From Pelargonium cotyledonis (taxonomy: Eukaryota; Streptophyta; Magnoliopsida; Geraniales; Geraniaceae): a DNA stretch of 43,091 nucleotides. The notes below the pieces were generated by a model. The model had not been told where the DNA came from, ran no database searches, and saw only the letters and a list, made by a program, of their open reading frames with translations. The stretch covers positions 1 to 43,091 of the forward strand of contig JAYMTA010000091.1 in assembly GCA_036897625.1 (NCBI GenBank). The letters run 5' to 3'. This document shows, one piece after another, positions 11,580 through 23,364 of this stretch. Both the position numbers and the translations under genes were made by a program. Numbering within the stretch: position 1 is the first letter of the stretch; every line of letters starts with the position of its first letter.

Positions 11580-12849
11580 ACCAAGACGGTCATCCTATTT
11601 GAGCTTATCCAAATCCTTACCCCACTTTGGGATTCTAATACTAAGGATTTGGTTAGCAATAGAAATTGGGAAAATAGAGTAGATAAGATCGTGATTCCAG
11701 GATCGGGGTTGGAACAACATAAGTTTCTCAACTTTATCATTTTCATTGAGGATACTGGAATCCTGCCAGGGAATAAGGTCATTACCAACCCATCTGTCTT
11801 TGAAGATCCTGACCGTCCTCCCGTTACCAATATTCCAAGTAATATTATCCATCAGAAAGGCTCAACCTTTGCATAAACTTCTCCAAATCCAAGAATAAGG
11901 TTGTTTGATCTTGGTATTCCACAAAGAATTGTCCACACTATATTTTCCCACTAACACCTTATAGAGCATGCTTTCTGGGTTAGTAATGATTCTCCTAAAT
12001 TGGCTGGCAAGGAGAGCTATATTAAAGCTTTGGGTATGTCTTAATCCCAAGCCTCCTCTGCCTTTGGGCCAAGCAAGAATGTTTCGCTTGATCCAATGAA
12101 TGCCCTTTTCTCCCCCAGCTTTAGACCACCAAAACTTAGCTATAAAGCCATCAAGCCAATCAGAGAAGTATTTGGGCATATCAAAGAGGTTCATAATGAA
12201 GACATGAATGGAGTTGAGAGTAGATTGGATAAGAATGAGTTTTCCCGCATGAGAGAGAAGGTTTAATTTCCAACCTTGAAGCTTTTGTTCAATTATCTTC
12301 TTAAGGTAAAAAAACATTCCTTTATTTGAGATAGCTCCAAGCTCCGAAATTCCAAGATATCTGCCCGGGTTAGGGACGATCTTATAGGAAAGAAACCCTT
12401 GAAAGATCCGAATAAATCTCCGGAGAGTGTTTGGGCTAAAGAACCATTATGACTTTTTCTTACTAACCAACTAACTAGAGGCATTCTCAAAGGTAGAGAT
12501 GATCGTCCGAATCGTAGCACAAACTTCGAGGGAGGGTTGGAAGAAGAGAAAAGAGTCATCTGTAAAAGGAGATGACTGATTTCCATAACCCCGTGGAAAT
12601 CGAGATGCCTTTGATTTTCTTTTGGGATTGAGCTTCTTCAAGAAGAACGGAGAATCCTTCAGCTGCCAACAGGAAGAGGTAAGGAGAGAGGGGGTCACCT
12701 TGCCTTAAACCTTGATTCAGATGAAATCAATTAGATTCCTTTCCATTGCAGAGAATAGGGTAAGAAACCGTTGATATGCATTGATAAATGATGTTTAACC
12801 ATTTGGGAGGAAATCCTTGAGCTTTCATAATGGTCAAAAGGTAGTCCCA

Positions 12850-13314
12850 TCAAACTTTATCATAAGCTTTGCTGATATCCATTTTTAGGCATTCTCTAAA
12901 GGATTTCCCTTTCTTTGATCTCTTAATTATGTGCAGAAGTTCATTTACCAGGATTATATTATCCTGAATTTTCCTGTCCGGGATAAAACTATTCTGCATG
13001 GGAGAGATAAGAGAGCCAATAATTCTTTTAATTCTGTTGGCTAGAACTTTAGAGGCACTTTTATAACTGAAGGTGCATAAACTGATAGGACGGAAGTCAG
13101 CCGGAGATTGAGGGTTTTCCACTTTCGGGATAAGAGCAATATGGGTCTTGTTGATATTTCTAAGGATAAAGCTAGAGTTGAGAAAGGTCAGAATGGCGTC
13201 TGAGACCTTATCACCAATGATATTCCAGAATTTGTGATAAAAAAACCCCGAAAATGCCATCGGAACCTGGAGATTAAAGGCTTCCCATTTCAAATACAGT
13301 TTTTTTGACTTCAT
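12850..13314 (-). pseudogene. LINE reverse transcriptase, fingers and palm
   Basis: About 154 codons with ALIPKVENPQSPADFRPISL, VLANRIKRII and QNSFIPDRKIQDNIILVNE, ending in motif A with its catalytic Asp (MDISKAYDKV). It is typical of plant L1-clade RT; motifs B and C lie downstream in other interrupted frames. Confidence 0.9.
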
Positions 13315-13790
13315 CCCGAGAAAATGGTTCTTCTAGAATCCTAAGACTGTTAGAGTCCACTTTTCTATGAATTTTGAGGAGATTAAGAAGATAGCTTCTC
13401 ATCTGTCAAAATTGTCCAGAGAGGGGGTGAAGCTAGAAGAGAAATGAAATTCCAGAAGATCTTGCACTCCTTTTTCTGAGGAGACCCAGGTACCGTCTTC
13501 CTTCATAAGCATGGAAATTTTATTTCTGGCTTTCCTTTTGCTCGCAGAGATGTAGAAGAATCTAGTGTTTCTATCTCCTTCCAAATTAAACTTGACTTTT
13601 GCTCTTTGCTTCCATATGTTGTACTCCATATCAAGGACTTGATCATACTCCAATTTGAGGGATCGAAGAGAATCCACATCTTTCTCGAGGGGATTGATTG
13701 AAGAAGATATTTTAGCTTGGAGACAGAAGGGCAAGTGATCAAAGCAAAATGAAATCAATGCTCTGGAAAATTGTATGGTCGTGCGTCATA

Positions 13791-14740
13791 TTTGGATGAC
13801 CGTTTGAATACATAGTGAGCAAAAGACTTTCAGGCGAGCACACCAAATGATGAAGCGGGGAAAAACATTTGAACAAGCAATGCGCGACCATTTGCTTGGC
13901 CACAATCATGCATATGTCATAAATAGATCTCCTTAGATCACTTGCACGACTGTGTGTAAGCTGCGAATAGTCTTGACCAACTTTGATTTTGTTTGTTATT
14001 TTATTTGTTTTAGACTCAGGGAATAAAAGTGTCGTTCCTTATGTAATCTAGCGCATGAGAGGATATAAAAGAACTTATTACAAAATGAATATTATTTTTA
14101 TGTTTCAAAATGAATGTCATGTTTGTCCAACATTTTTGCATTAAAATGTGTGTTATTTTTTCTTTCAGAAAATCAATTATGAGTAAATCAACGATAATCT
14201 TCATATAATAAAGTAGTTAGTACTATTATTTAAGTTTGGACCAACACATGTTTATGAGTTTATAAAAAGAAATGGTAGGCTGATAATGCCTTTGGTTTGA
14301 TTGTTTCAGATATATATAATATATACCTGTCTAGGTTAATAATGTTGACTTTTCGTTTATATTCCGATTTGCGAACCGAGTTGCCCATGAATTAGATAAG
14401 TCCTCGAAAGATTTGGTAATCAGATTACTTAGATTTGGAAATCGGCTCATCCTCATATTTTATCTATGTTAGCTTTGGATCTTAATTAATAATACATGGT
14501 TGGTTTCTTTCAAAACAAATAATTAAAATTTAAAACAAATGAAAAATTGAGACACTCATTGTGACATGAATATTTTGGGTATCCACAAATTCAAGGGCTT
14601 GTATGAAAATATTTTTCATGAGGGCAATAAAGTAATTTCACTTCATAGACAGAATCACACGGGTGAGCTTCTAGCTAACGCACAAAACAAAGATTGGGAC
14701 CAACACGAATAGCATCACAGGCACATCAGAGAGAGTTCTC
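13791..14740. other. Spacer upstream of the ELMO gene
   Basis: AT-rich DNA after the 5' end of the LINE. Around 14080-14260 are phrases like AAAATGAATGT that recall Stowaway ends, but no pair of termini could be matched. No gene seen. Confidence 0.5.
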
Positions 14741-14746
14741 GTTCCG

Positions 14747-14760
14747 TTATATATATAAAA
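14747..14760 (+). promoter_or_regulatory. Putative TATA box of the ELMO gene
   Basis: TTATATATATAAAA lies about 160 bp upstream of the ELMO start codon, leaving a leader of about 130 nt. It is the only strong TATA-like sequence near the gene. Confidence 0.5.
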
Positions 14761-14918
14761 GCAATTAGCTAATGAGCCAATAAGCCAAAAACATTTAATT
14801 TCATATCCGAGCGTAGCGCAGAGACGGTGAACACATACACACAGAAAATCGCAGATTTGGGGTCCAGACCGCCAAGAATCGAAGATCGATCTGTCCTCGA
14901 TCGCACAATTCATCGCCA

Positions 14919-17900
14919 ATGAGCGTCGTCCAGACTCAGCCCAGCTTCCAAGCTATCCGCACCCTCTCGCCTTTCTCCATCTCTCGCTGCTCTCACAACT
15001 CATCCTCAGGTACGCACCATTTCTCTCTCTCGCTGCTCTCTGGATTCTCCAGAGTTACTGGTTGATTTGATTCATTGCTTCGGCCGTTTCTGGCGAATTG
15101 AATTGGTTTGCTTCGTTTCTGTTCCTTCGTTTTGCTGATTCTGTGATCAATTGGAGTCGCTTTTGGTTTTGGATCGATAAACCTCTTCTTTTGTTTTGGC
15201 TCTGCTCGATTTGTGCTGATCTGTGTGATTCGAAGATGCTCTGCATCCTCATTGTTCTGTAGATTACACGGTAGCTAATGCAAATTAGTAATCGTTTTAT
15301 TTCGTTTTCAGTTTTTTTTTTTTAACGAGTTTCTGATTGAAATGATTCTGTTCGTTTCTGTACTTTACTTGTTTGGCTAATTCTCTGACAATTGGTTTTG
15401 GATCGATAGATTAAATGATGCTCTGCTTCCTCATTGTTCTATAGATTACACAGTTTCTGATTGAATTGGTTCGATTCATTTTCTGTTCGTTCCTCGTTTC
15501 GCTAGTTCTGTGATCAATTGGAGTCGCTTTTGGTTTTGGATCGATAAATCATTTTTGTTTTTGGTCCTGATCGGTGGTCAGATTCAAATTTCAATGAAGC
15601 TCTGCCTCTTCATTGTTCTATAGATTTAACCGTAGCGAATTAGCAATCAGATATGTGTTTACTCAGTCTCTGGAGTGTTCGTGTTAATGGAAGAGAGTGA
15701 GAGTCATGAAAATGGTGATATGGTTTTGTGTGTGTGAGAGAGAGAGAGAGAAATGGCGTGTGGTTCATGATTCTGTCGTGGCCCAGATTTGGCGCAATTT
15801 TAGGGGTTTCTGCGCCATGGGAACTAAAATGATGAAAGTGCAATGAACGGTTTGTTTGAATCGGGTCCGGTGGGCCCCACACCCGAATATGATTTTGGAC
15901 CCATTTTGTTACCCTGGGAATGTCAACCGGATGGGTATAGTTTGGTTTTGTACGCCCGATACCCGCCCCGTTTATCAGAGTGAGGCCTTTCACCTTCCCG
16001 TTACCCTACGTGTTCGGGGGCATATATTATTTTCGTGATCATCCTGTTTTGTAACCCGTTCCGATCAGAGTGGAAGATTGGGTATGAGTTCGGGTCAAAT
16101 TGCTATATACAGTCCAATATGTCCCATGGGCTATACTAGTACTTCAGTTTGTGAAGTATATTAAACAATTAGCATTTTATTGTTTGTTTAAACTATTTTA
16201 TTTCGACACTTTGATAAATATAAGTTCTGGAGAGTAGGCTGACTTTAAATTTGACTTTTGTGTGTGTATTGTGACACATGAAACGATAATTTAAATTCAG
16301 ATTTAACTGAGTGATTCAACTAAGATTGGATCATTCAATTTATTTAGTTAATAAATAACTCAACAATCAACTACTCACCTAATTAAATCGGCTTGAAAAA
16401 ATGGATTTAGAGAACATTTAGCCAGTTGAAAGAGAAAATCCTCCTGAATTTAGGCCAGGGACAACCATATTCATAAAATACTTTGAGGAAAGGAACATGC
16501 ACATGCATTTTCTCGTGTGTGTTCATTGAACCTATCTAGAACCTCTAGTTATTGGGGAGGGTCACAAGAGAGCTAGGACAGGGTCAACTTGAGATTGATT
16601 TTGGTTAGAGCGATGATATAATTCAATTTAAATACGACGTGATTGGTAACGAGTTGAGTTAAATTAGATGATCATGACGTATTTATAAACAGATTGACAT
16701 GATCTAATTATAACTCAGTTAAATATTTGAGTTTAAAATTGTTCAAGTGGTTTGGTGCTTTATGTAGGTATTTGATCTCTGTTTTCTTATGTTCAATTAC
16801 GAATCAATTGATAACTTTATTTAGTTCAGTATCAAATTGTAGTCAAATTACTATTTTAGAACCTCAAAATCAATTTGTACGTAACCAAATGCATTCTTTT
16901 AGATATTTATATTACACAAACGCACGCCGAATTATTTAACCGATCACAAATTTTTGCACTTCAAAATTTTAAATATTTAATATAAATTGTTATTTGTTAT
17001 AGGGTAGTAATATTCAAATGAGATACGGGAGTCCTATTACCCGTGACTGCAATCAAAGTTTTGACTGAATATAAAATTTGAAACATAAAATACTCAAAAT
17101 TAATTAATTGATTAACTTGAAAATAAAGTTATTCCAAAACATAGATTGATGATGCTGATTACAGGCGCGTGATATTGATCTCGACCGTAGTGAATTCACA
17201 TGGACATAATGTGGTCGTTTTGTGGTCCCACCGTCGCACCCCAGCGCGTGCTGAATATCCACTTCCACACGAGACTATTTATCAGCACACGACTGTCCAC
17301 TTACGTAAACGCCACGAAAGAATAATATTATTATATAATAAATATATAAATAAAATGACAGTTGCGACTACAGTTATCTCCATGATCCGCGCACCACCCG
17401 AATTTTTCTCGGAATTGAAGAGTGTCACCTGTTTTTCTCCTAGTAACTGACCACCTTGTTTGATTTCTATCTTGTGCGCTATTTTGTACACTTCTTGACT
17501 CTAGAGCTGGCAAAAGGGTATCCGACCCGCTGGGTACGGGAAATCCGAAAGGTTTAGGATCATCGGGCTCGAGTTGGGTAAAATATAAAATTTTTGGTTT
17601 GGGTTAGGGTATACCTGCAAAGCAATGCATTTTTATGTTCCAAACCCGACCCGAGTTTGTATGTGAGTTCTGATATCTTACTAGACAACTAAGTCGAGAC
17701 CTCAATTATAGTTATAGAACTTATGCTGGAAGTAAAATAAAATTCATAGCTGAAACAATGAATTCATTTGATGATTTGCAGAGGATGCAACTAGCGGGAC
17801 GCCTACATGGATAGGAAAAGGCCTGACTTGTGTTTGCTTCAAGCGAAAGGGGACCTACGAGCGGATTTGCATTCGGTTGACGCCTTTACAGGCAAGTATA

Positions 17901-19981
17901 TTTGTAGCTCATTTGTGTGCATAGTGAATGCATCACTATGTTCGTGTTCACATCAATTTAAATTTTCAAAACGTGCAGAGAGAAAGACTCAAAAGGTTGA
18001 AGAACCGAATGAAGACATACTTCGAAGCTTCTAGGCCAGACCACCAGGTATATTGTGTGTTCTCATCTTGATTCTTGAGTTTGAGGTTTACAAGAGTGAA
18101 TGCAGAAAATAAGCTGTGGAACACTTAAATGTAAACTTGACCATAGAGGACATTAACCCAATTTAGGGCATATGTGGTACCCAGCGCACAAGGCTTCCAC
18201 ACAATTGCGGAGTCCAGGGAGCTGAACACGTGGACCTTAAAAATCACAAGACAACAACCTTGCACAAAGACTCACCTTTTGGATCTATCCAGTGTGACAG
18301 AATTTCCCGTCACAAGTTATGAACCAAACTACAGTTGTGCACAAACAAATATATTGAACTCAAGCTACCATAACCATATCATGAATTTGGGTTCCAAGGT
18401 TTCTAGTCATTTAGGTAAATTTATTTTGCTGTTATAGGTTACTCAATGAGATTTTTATGGCGACAGGAAGCTTTAAAAGCATTATGGTCGGCTACATACC
18501 CAGGTCAAGAGCTTCGTGGTTTGGTATCCGATCAATGGAAAGAAATGGGATGGCAGGGGAGGGATCCATCTACTGATTTTAGGTTATTACACACCTATTT
18601 GCCGTTATTTTTGTTGTGTCTTCTATCATGTTGTAGTGTGTTTCTTTTTTCCAAATCTGTCGTTCTTGACAACTTTTCTTGCTGAACAGAGGAGCTGGAT
18701 TCATTTCTTTGGAGAACCTATTGTTCTTTGCCAAGACATTTTCAGTAAGATCCTAACCCTATTTACTCGAATCGCAACATGTTTTATAGTGACAAGACTA
18801 TAAGCTTTCACGACTGCGGGTTTAGCCTCAAAGGATCAAATACTGAACATATTCTACTCATTTTTTCAGATATCTTTTCAGCGTCTATTGCTAAAGCAAG
18901 GAGGGGAGCGGGCTGCATGGGAATATCCATTTGCAGTTGCTGGCGTAAATATCACATTCATGATCATGCAAATGCTTGATCTTGATGCTTGTAAGTGCTA
19001 AAAAAGAGTACCCTTAAGAAAAAATAGCACCAATATAGATTTCAAAGCTTGAAATGAGCTTCAACATGAGATTGCTAACAGTGACAACCTTTTCTCATGT
19101 GCAGCAAAACCTAGGACATTTGTTAGATCAGTTTTCATTCAAATGTTATCAGGTAAGGCCTTCTACAGCTAACCCGAGTACAATCCCTACTCATCTTGCT
19201 TCTTTCTCATGCCACATCTCTGTCATTACTCGAATATCAGAATACATGTCTATGCAATTTTAATTATTTCATTTCGGTTTCGAAAGTTCAAAATTCACCG
19301 GCACAAATTTACACAATTGGTTTGTTTGGGTGTGGGTTCAGAGAACGAGTGGGCTTTTGACTTGCTTTACTGTGTGGCATTTGTGGTTATGGACAAGCTG
19401 TGGCTGGAAAGAAAAGCCACATACATGGAATTTAATGTAAGAACCCAAACTTTCTGAAACTTTTAATTGTACACGTCCTTTGTTGTATATAATTCAAGTA
19501 GAGTTATGGCACAAAGCATATTTTCAGTTCACTTAATGATATGTGCCTAATGTTTTAGAAATTATACCAGTCTGTTCACACTTCTATCAATTTGACAATC
19601 TTGTGTAGCCGTTATGATACAATGCCATACCATCTTGAAAATTGATCAATCAACAACGGCTCTGAGCCCTTTTCACTAGTTTTTGCTGATACAATTATAA
19701 GCTTTATGTTGGATCACATTAGACCTGGCAAAACTAGCTAGTACGGTCCAGTCCTTTTTTCTTGTTACATACATCTGATGTGCGGATACTCTCATCTTTT
19801 AAATATATTTGTGTCTGACACATGTACACTAGGACACTCTCATATTCCCCAAGTTTTTACTATTTTTCAATGTGTTTTATAGGATGTTTTGAGAAGCACA
19901 AGAGCTCAACTAGAGAGGGAACTTTTAATGGATGATGTTCTAAGAATTGAGGACATGCCATCTTACAACCTCCTCTGCTAA
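14919..19981 (+). CDS. ELMO/CED-12 domain protein
   Basis: Nine exons: 14919-15009, 17782-17891, 17979-18047, 18467-18582, 18690-18744, 18870-18990, 19105-19152, 19342-19436, 19883-19981; 267 aa. Animal ELMO proteins act with DOCK factors on Rac GTPases; plant ELMO-only proteins are small, cytosolic and less understood. Seen: a Ser-rich N-terminus, TWIGKGLTCVCFKRKGTYER, LTPLQRERLKRLKNRM, then the ELMO core with ALKALWSATYPGQEL, DQWKEMGWQGRDPSTDFRG and AGFISLENLLFFAKTF, followed by WEYPFAVAGVNITFMIMQML, ENEWAFDLLYCVAFVVMDK and ending DMPSYNLLC. The intron after exon 2 has a GC donor (CAG|GCAAGT); the others are GT-AG. The first intron is 2.8 kb. All phases close. The N-terminal 30 residues from exon 1 are the least certain part. 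Confidence 0.93.
15130..15640. repeat. About 180-bp tandem repeats in ELMO intron 1
   Basis: The phrase CTCTGCATCCTCATTGTTCT and relatives recur near 15238, 15420 and 15600 (offsets about 182 and 180). A second phrase, GTGATCAATTGGAGTCGC, occurs near 15141 and 15510. Three diverged units make up the 5' part of the intron, directly after the leader exon. Confidence 0.8.
15641..17781 (+). other. Rest of ELMO intron 1, repeat remnants
   Basis: AT-rich intron DNA with no exon-like segment. A GGGT/ACCC-rich patch at 15858-16080 and a hAT-like end at 17502 suggest old MITE remnants. Confidence 0.5.
17502..17665. mobile_element. hAT-type MITE remnant
   Basis: The terminus TAGAGCTGGCAAAAGGGTA followed by ACCCG/CGGGT-rich sequence resembles the end of the hAT MITE at 36123-36324. 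A matching opposite end and an 8-bp duplication were not found, so it is probably partial. Confidence 0.4.
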
Positions 19982-20855
19982 TGATAGCTAACATGAGCTG
20001 AGTTTCCAGACTCGCCTATATTATCCGGATAAACCTAAAATATTACAATCTCCAGCTCTCTCTCTTTTTTCATATAGTTTTTTTTTTTTAAATTAGTTTA
20101 TTGGTGGGTTTCAATTGCTCCAACCTCGCCATTCTAATTTTAAGATGTGTATATGATATTGGGGGATAAGAAACATCTGCAAATCCAATAAGTACGTTTG
20201 TATCTTACATTTGGAGTTACATTGCGGAAGTTTGTCAGTTTTAAGGTTGCATACAATAGCAGATGATTTATCTTAGATTTTTTACTCTTGCAAAAATAAA
20301 TCAAGCTAATTTTTAATGAGAGGAAAGGGATTTTATATTTTAGTATACTCCAAGATATCACATTGTTCAAGATATCAACCTAATAGGATTTTATATAAAT
20401 TATTGCAAACAATCCAACAATTTATACTTCATTCATCTCAGAATGAATACTCATTTTATACTTTTGTACTTTCTAATATTGAGTTAATTAGAGTAATATA
20501 TATTTTTTTTTATCAGCAGAGTAATATGTTTTTACCTGCTTGTGCTCTTGTTGGAATTAACCTAAGAAATGTTGGAAACTCGAGATTATAATATATCTTG
20601 TGAACATTGTTGATAATGTAATAGTGTATGGATAATACAAAGAAAAGAAATATTTTATACTACTTGTGATTTTTATAAAATGTCTCAAAACTTAAATTAT
20701 TGCTAGTTTAGTACTCGATTTAAGCTAACTGACCAAGTCTATTAATTAATCATCAACTCCAAATCAAACACTAGAATCTAAACACAACTATTATTTATTT
20801 ATTGAAAAAGTCAGGTAAGAACGCGACACCTCATTAAAAAGTATGAATCCAGCGA

Positions 20856-20955
20856 ATCGCTCCGCTTCCACAAATTCATTGGGGTGGGTATGGATCATAT
20901 TAGAAAAGGTGTCTTCTCCTCCTAAACTTGACTTAACCTAAGCCAAAAAAATTAT
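20856..20955. repeat. Dispersed repeat, copy 2
   Basis: Related to 9533-9640: ATCGCTCCGCTTCCACAAAT, then GGGGTGGGTA, then CTTGACTTAACCTAAGCCAA. Same orientation in both places; non-coding. Confidence 0.55.
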
Positions 20956-22597
20956 AACTCATTTTCATTATTCTTTTATATATATATATTAGCTGGATGT
21001 TGTCGAAGTGGTGTGTGCATAGAGATATGTATATCTAAAGAAACTGTTGTCTTGAGCCTTCAGCATCTACCACTACCTAATTATTCTCTTTTATACACAC
21101 AACTTTTATTTTCTTTCTATTTCCAATATCATAACACAGTTTTAGCAAATATTATTCACAAAAATGTGGTCAAGACATGATTAAAAACGATTGATTGATT
21201 GACTGATTATCTGCACTCATGAAAGTAGTTTTCAAGTGTGTTTTAACCCAAACTCTTGGATGTGATCATAATGCATTTTTGCTCCAAAATTGGACCTCAA
21301 TTGAGGACATGACCCAAATTGTAGCACTAAAGTCAAACGTTAACTTTAAGAAACTGCTACATCTTAAATTTGAGGTAAAAATGCATCTATTACAGGGACA
21401 AATGCGTCCAAAAACGTTGGACCATTTCCTTGATTCTCTGTTTGGTGCCATATGGACAGTTCAGATCTCTAGTAACCAGTAAAAAAAGCAAACCCTCATG
21501 TGAGAATCGAACCCGTGGGCACCCGAAATCAGATACGAACTTAAGCGGGTTCAGATTTCACAAAAAAAATAATAATTACAGAGTCGGGTGTGTATTAGGC
21601 CTTTCCAACTCAAATCTTGTTTAAAACCCGAATTGTAAGATCTAACATAAGTATGAATGAAAAAGCAAACCCTTAATCGGCTAATCCACAACACACATGG
21701 TACGGAGGAGTAAAGCACTCACTCACCAACACTCATCAAGACAAATGATTTAAAGTATTTGGATTATCACAGAAGTCTCGAGTTCGAGGCCTAATATATC
21801 GTTGGTATCGCCTATGAATCACTCTACTGCAAATCCCAAAAGAGAAAAACACAGACTAAAAACAGTCCAATTCAGTTCTTTATACCTTTATTTATTAATT
21901 TTTAATTGATTTATTTTATTAGGTCATGAAATGATTGCATATTTAATACTCTTGGTATCTTATACTTAAGCCTCCATGCCTACTACATCGGAGGGCAACA
22001 AACTAACAACCAGAAATAGACTGCTCAATTGTCACCATATATATATTTATACTATATTAATATGGTACACAAGGTGGAGAGTTGTGTGTGTTGGATAATA
22101 AGCTGCAGTGTTGCTTCCTAAATTAATTCATAACTTTTTAACTTTAATTTTGAACTCATATAGGTTTATCAATCAATATCAAACTCCACACATTTTTTAT
22201 GTGAGACATCACACCATTGTAGAGAGTTGTAATTAGGGGTGGCAATTTATTTAAAGAATTTTTCATACAAAGACCCATCCCGCAATTTCTCAATTACAAA
22301 TCTGAGTAAAGCCAAAAATCAATTGTAAAAATGTAGATCAGATTTTGGGTACACACAGGTCCGGGACAAAATTGTCAACTATGGTTGTAACAAACTACAG
22401 TACCATAGATGGCTAAATCATCTCTACTATCGTGTCAAACTTTACTAAAACTTAAAGGATTAAGCTATAAATCTAATGACCCAACTACTGTATAATGCAA
22501 AAGGATACTACATATGAGCTCAACAGAAAAGTCTCACCAATAATTTGTTCTATCCTATAGCATTTAAAATTCTAAATCAATGATCATCAATCAAAAC

Positions 22598-22873
22598 TAG
22601 AGCTACCAATTAGGAACTAGACCGTGGACCCATAATTCAATTCGATTTTTTTAGTTCGAGTCACCTAAGGCCAGACTACTCTTCGAGTTGACTTATGCTC
22701 GAGAAATTGCCGGTCAGGACACACTCACACGAACCCAAACCCAATCCGTACCGCTTTTAGGTCAAATTCGGGTAAATCCTGTTCAACCCGAACTCAAAAT
22801 ACTTTACCCAAAATCCGAATTTACTCCTCTAATAAAAACAAATAAAGTTCAATACCCAAATGGCAGAGTTTGA
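22598..22873. mobile_element. Possible hAT-type MITE remnant
   Basis: The left end TAGAGCTACCAATTAGG and the right end CCCAAATGGCAGAGTTT are roughly complementary and like the termini at 36123-36324. The interior is rich in CCCGAAC/GGGTAAA words. No 8-bp target duplication could be confirmed. Confidence 0.35.
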
Positions 22874-23364
22874 AAAAAAAAAAAAAAACTAAATTTAGGG
22901 TTTAGGATTGGGCTAAGGAGAACAGAAGCACATGTACTGTCCAAATACTCTTTGAACCAAAAGTAAAACCATTAAAAAAAACCTCATCTATCTATATCTT
23001 ATATTTGTAGAATCTATTTTTTCATAGAGCAAAGATTACTTAGGAATCAAGTTACTATAGAAGGTGACTCTACTATGACACACAAGTGTGATGCAAAGTA
23101 AAACATTTCTGAATATGAAACCCTAACTTCACTTTATTAAAATTCAAATAATAGGTGAGGAAGAGACCAAACCTGGAGAGGAGGACCAAAAGAAGTAGCC
23201 AATCCTTGAGCTCAAAGCTTCAATAATACCAAACTCTCTGCCAGCCTTGTCTTTTAAGCAAAATCTCAAGCAAAGTGCTCACCTATCATTTTCTCTCTCT
23301 CACTCCTTTGCTGCTTATCAAGGAACTTCACGGCCAAGTATTCTGAGTTTCTTCGACTTGTGCC

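Larger units (their letters stand above)
10502..13790 (-). mobile_element. L1-type LINE, 5'-truncated and decayed
   Basis: Read on the minus strand: the ORF2 linker (13399-13758), reverse transcriptase with KMDISKAYDKV (motif A, about 12853), [17 protein letters not shown] (motif B, about 12660-12715) and FTDDSFLFF (motif C, about 12545), a zf-RVT zinc knuckle CPRCGSEPETVDHIIFQC (about 11310-11370), a C-terminal RNase H-like part with TDSLTL and HVNRCMVDPAH (10599-10823), a short 3' UTR, and a poly(A) tail seen as a T-run at 10502-10515. The endonuclease and ORF1 are absent, as usual for 5'-truncated copies. The ORF2 frame is interrupted several times, so it is not active. I could not find target duplications. 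Confidence 0.93.
19982..23364. other. Spacer between the ELMO and MAP65 genes
   Basis: The ELMO 3' UTR, then AT-rich repeats: a relative of the 9533 repeat at 20856, hAT-like termini at 22234 and 22598, and poly-A. From about 23160 the strand is pyrimidine-rich and probably forms the MAP65 leader. No gene supported. Confidence 0.55.

Noticed and set aside
11109-11876. Plus-strand open frames of 86-124 codons
   Set aside because: Antisense shadows of the minus-strand LINE ORF2.
14080-14260. Possible fourth Stowaway MITE
   Set aside because: Sub-terminal AAAATGAATGT words only; termini and TA target not identifiable.
20420-20470. Stowaway-like left end (CTTCATTCATCTCAGAATGA)
   Set aside because: No matching inverted right end found nearby.
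21490-21560. Box B-like GGGTTCGATTCTC on the minus strand
   Set aside because: No box A at the right distance and no element border, so not called as a SINE or tRNA.
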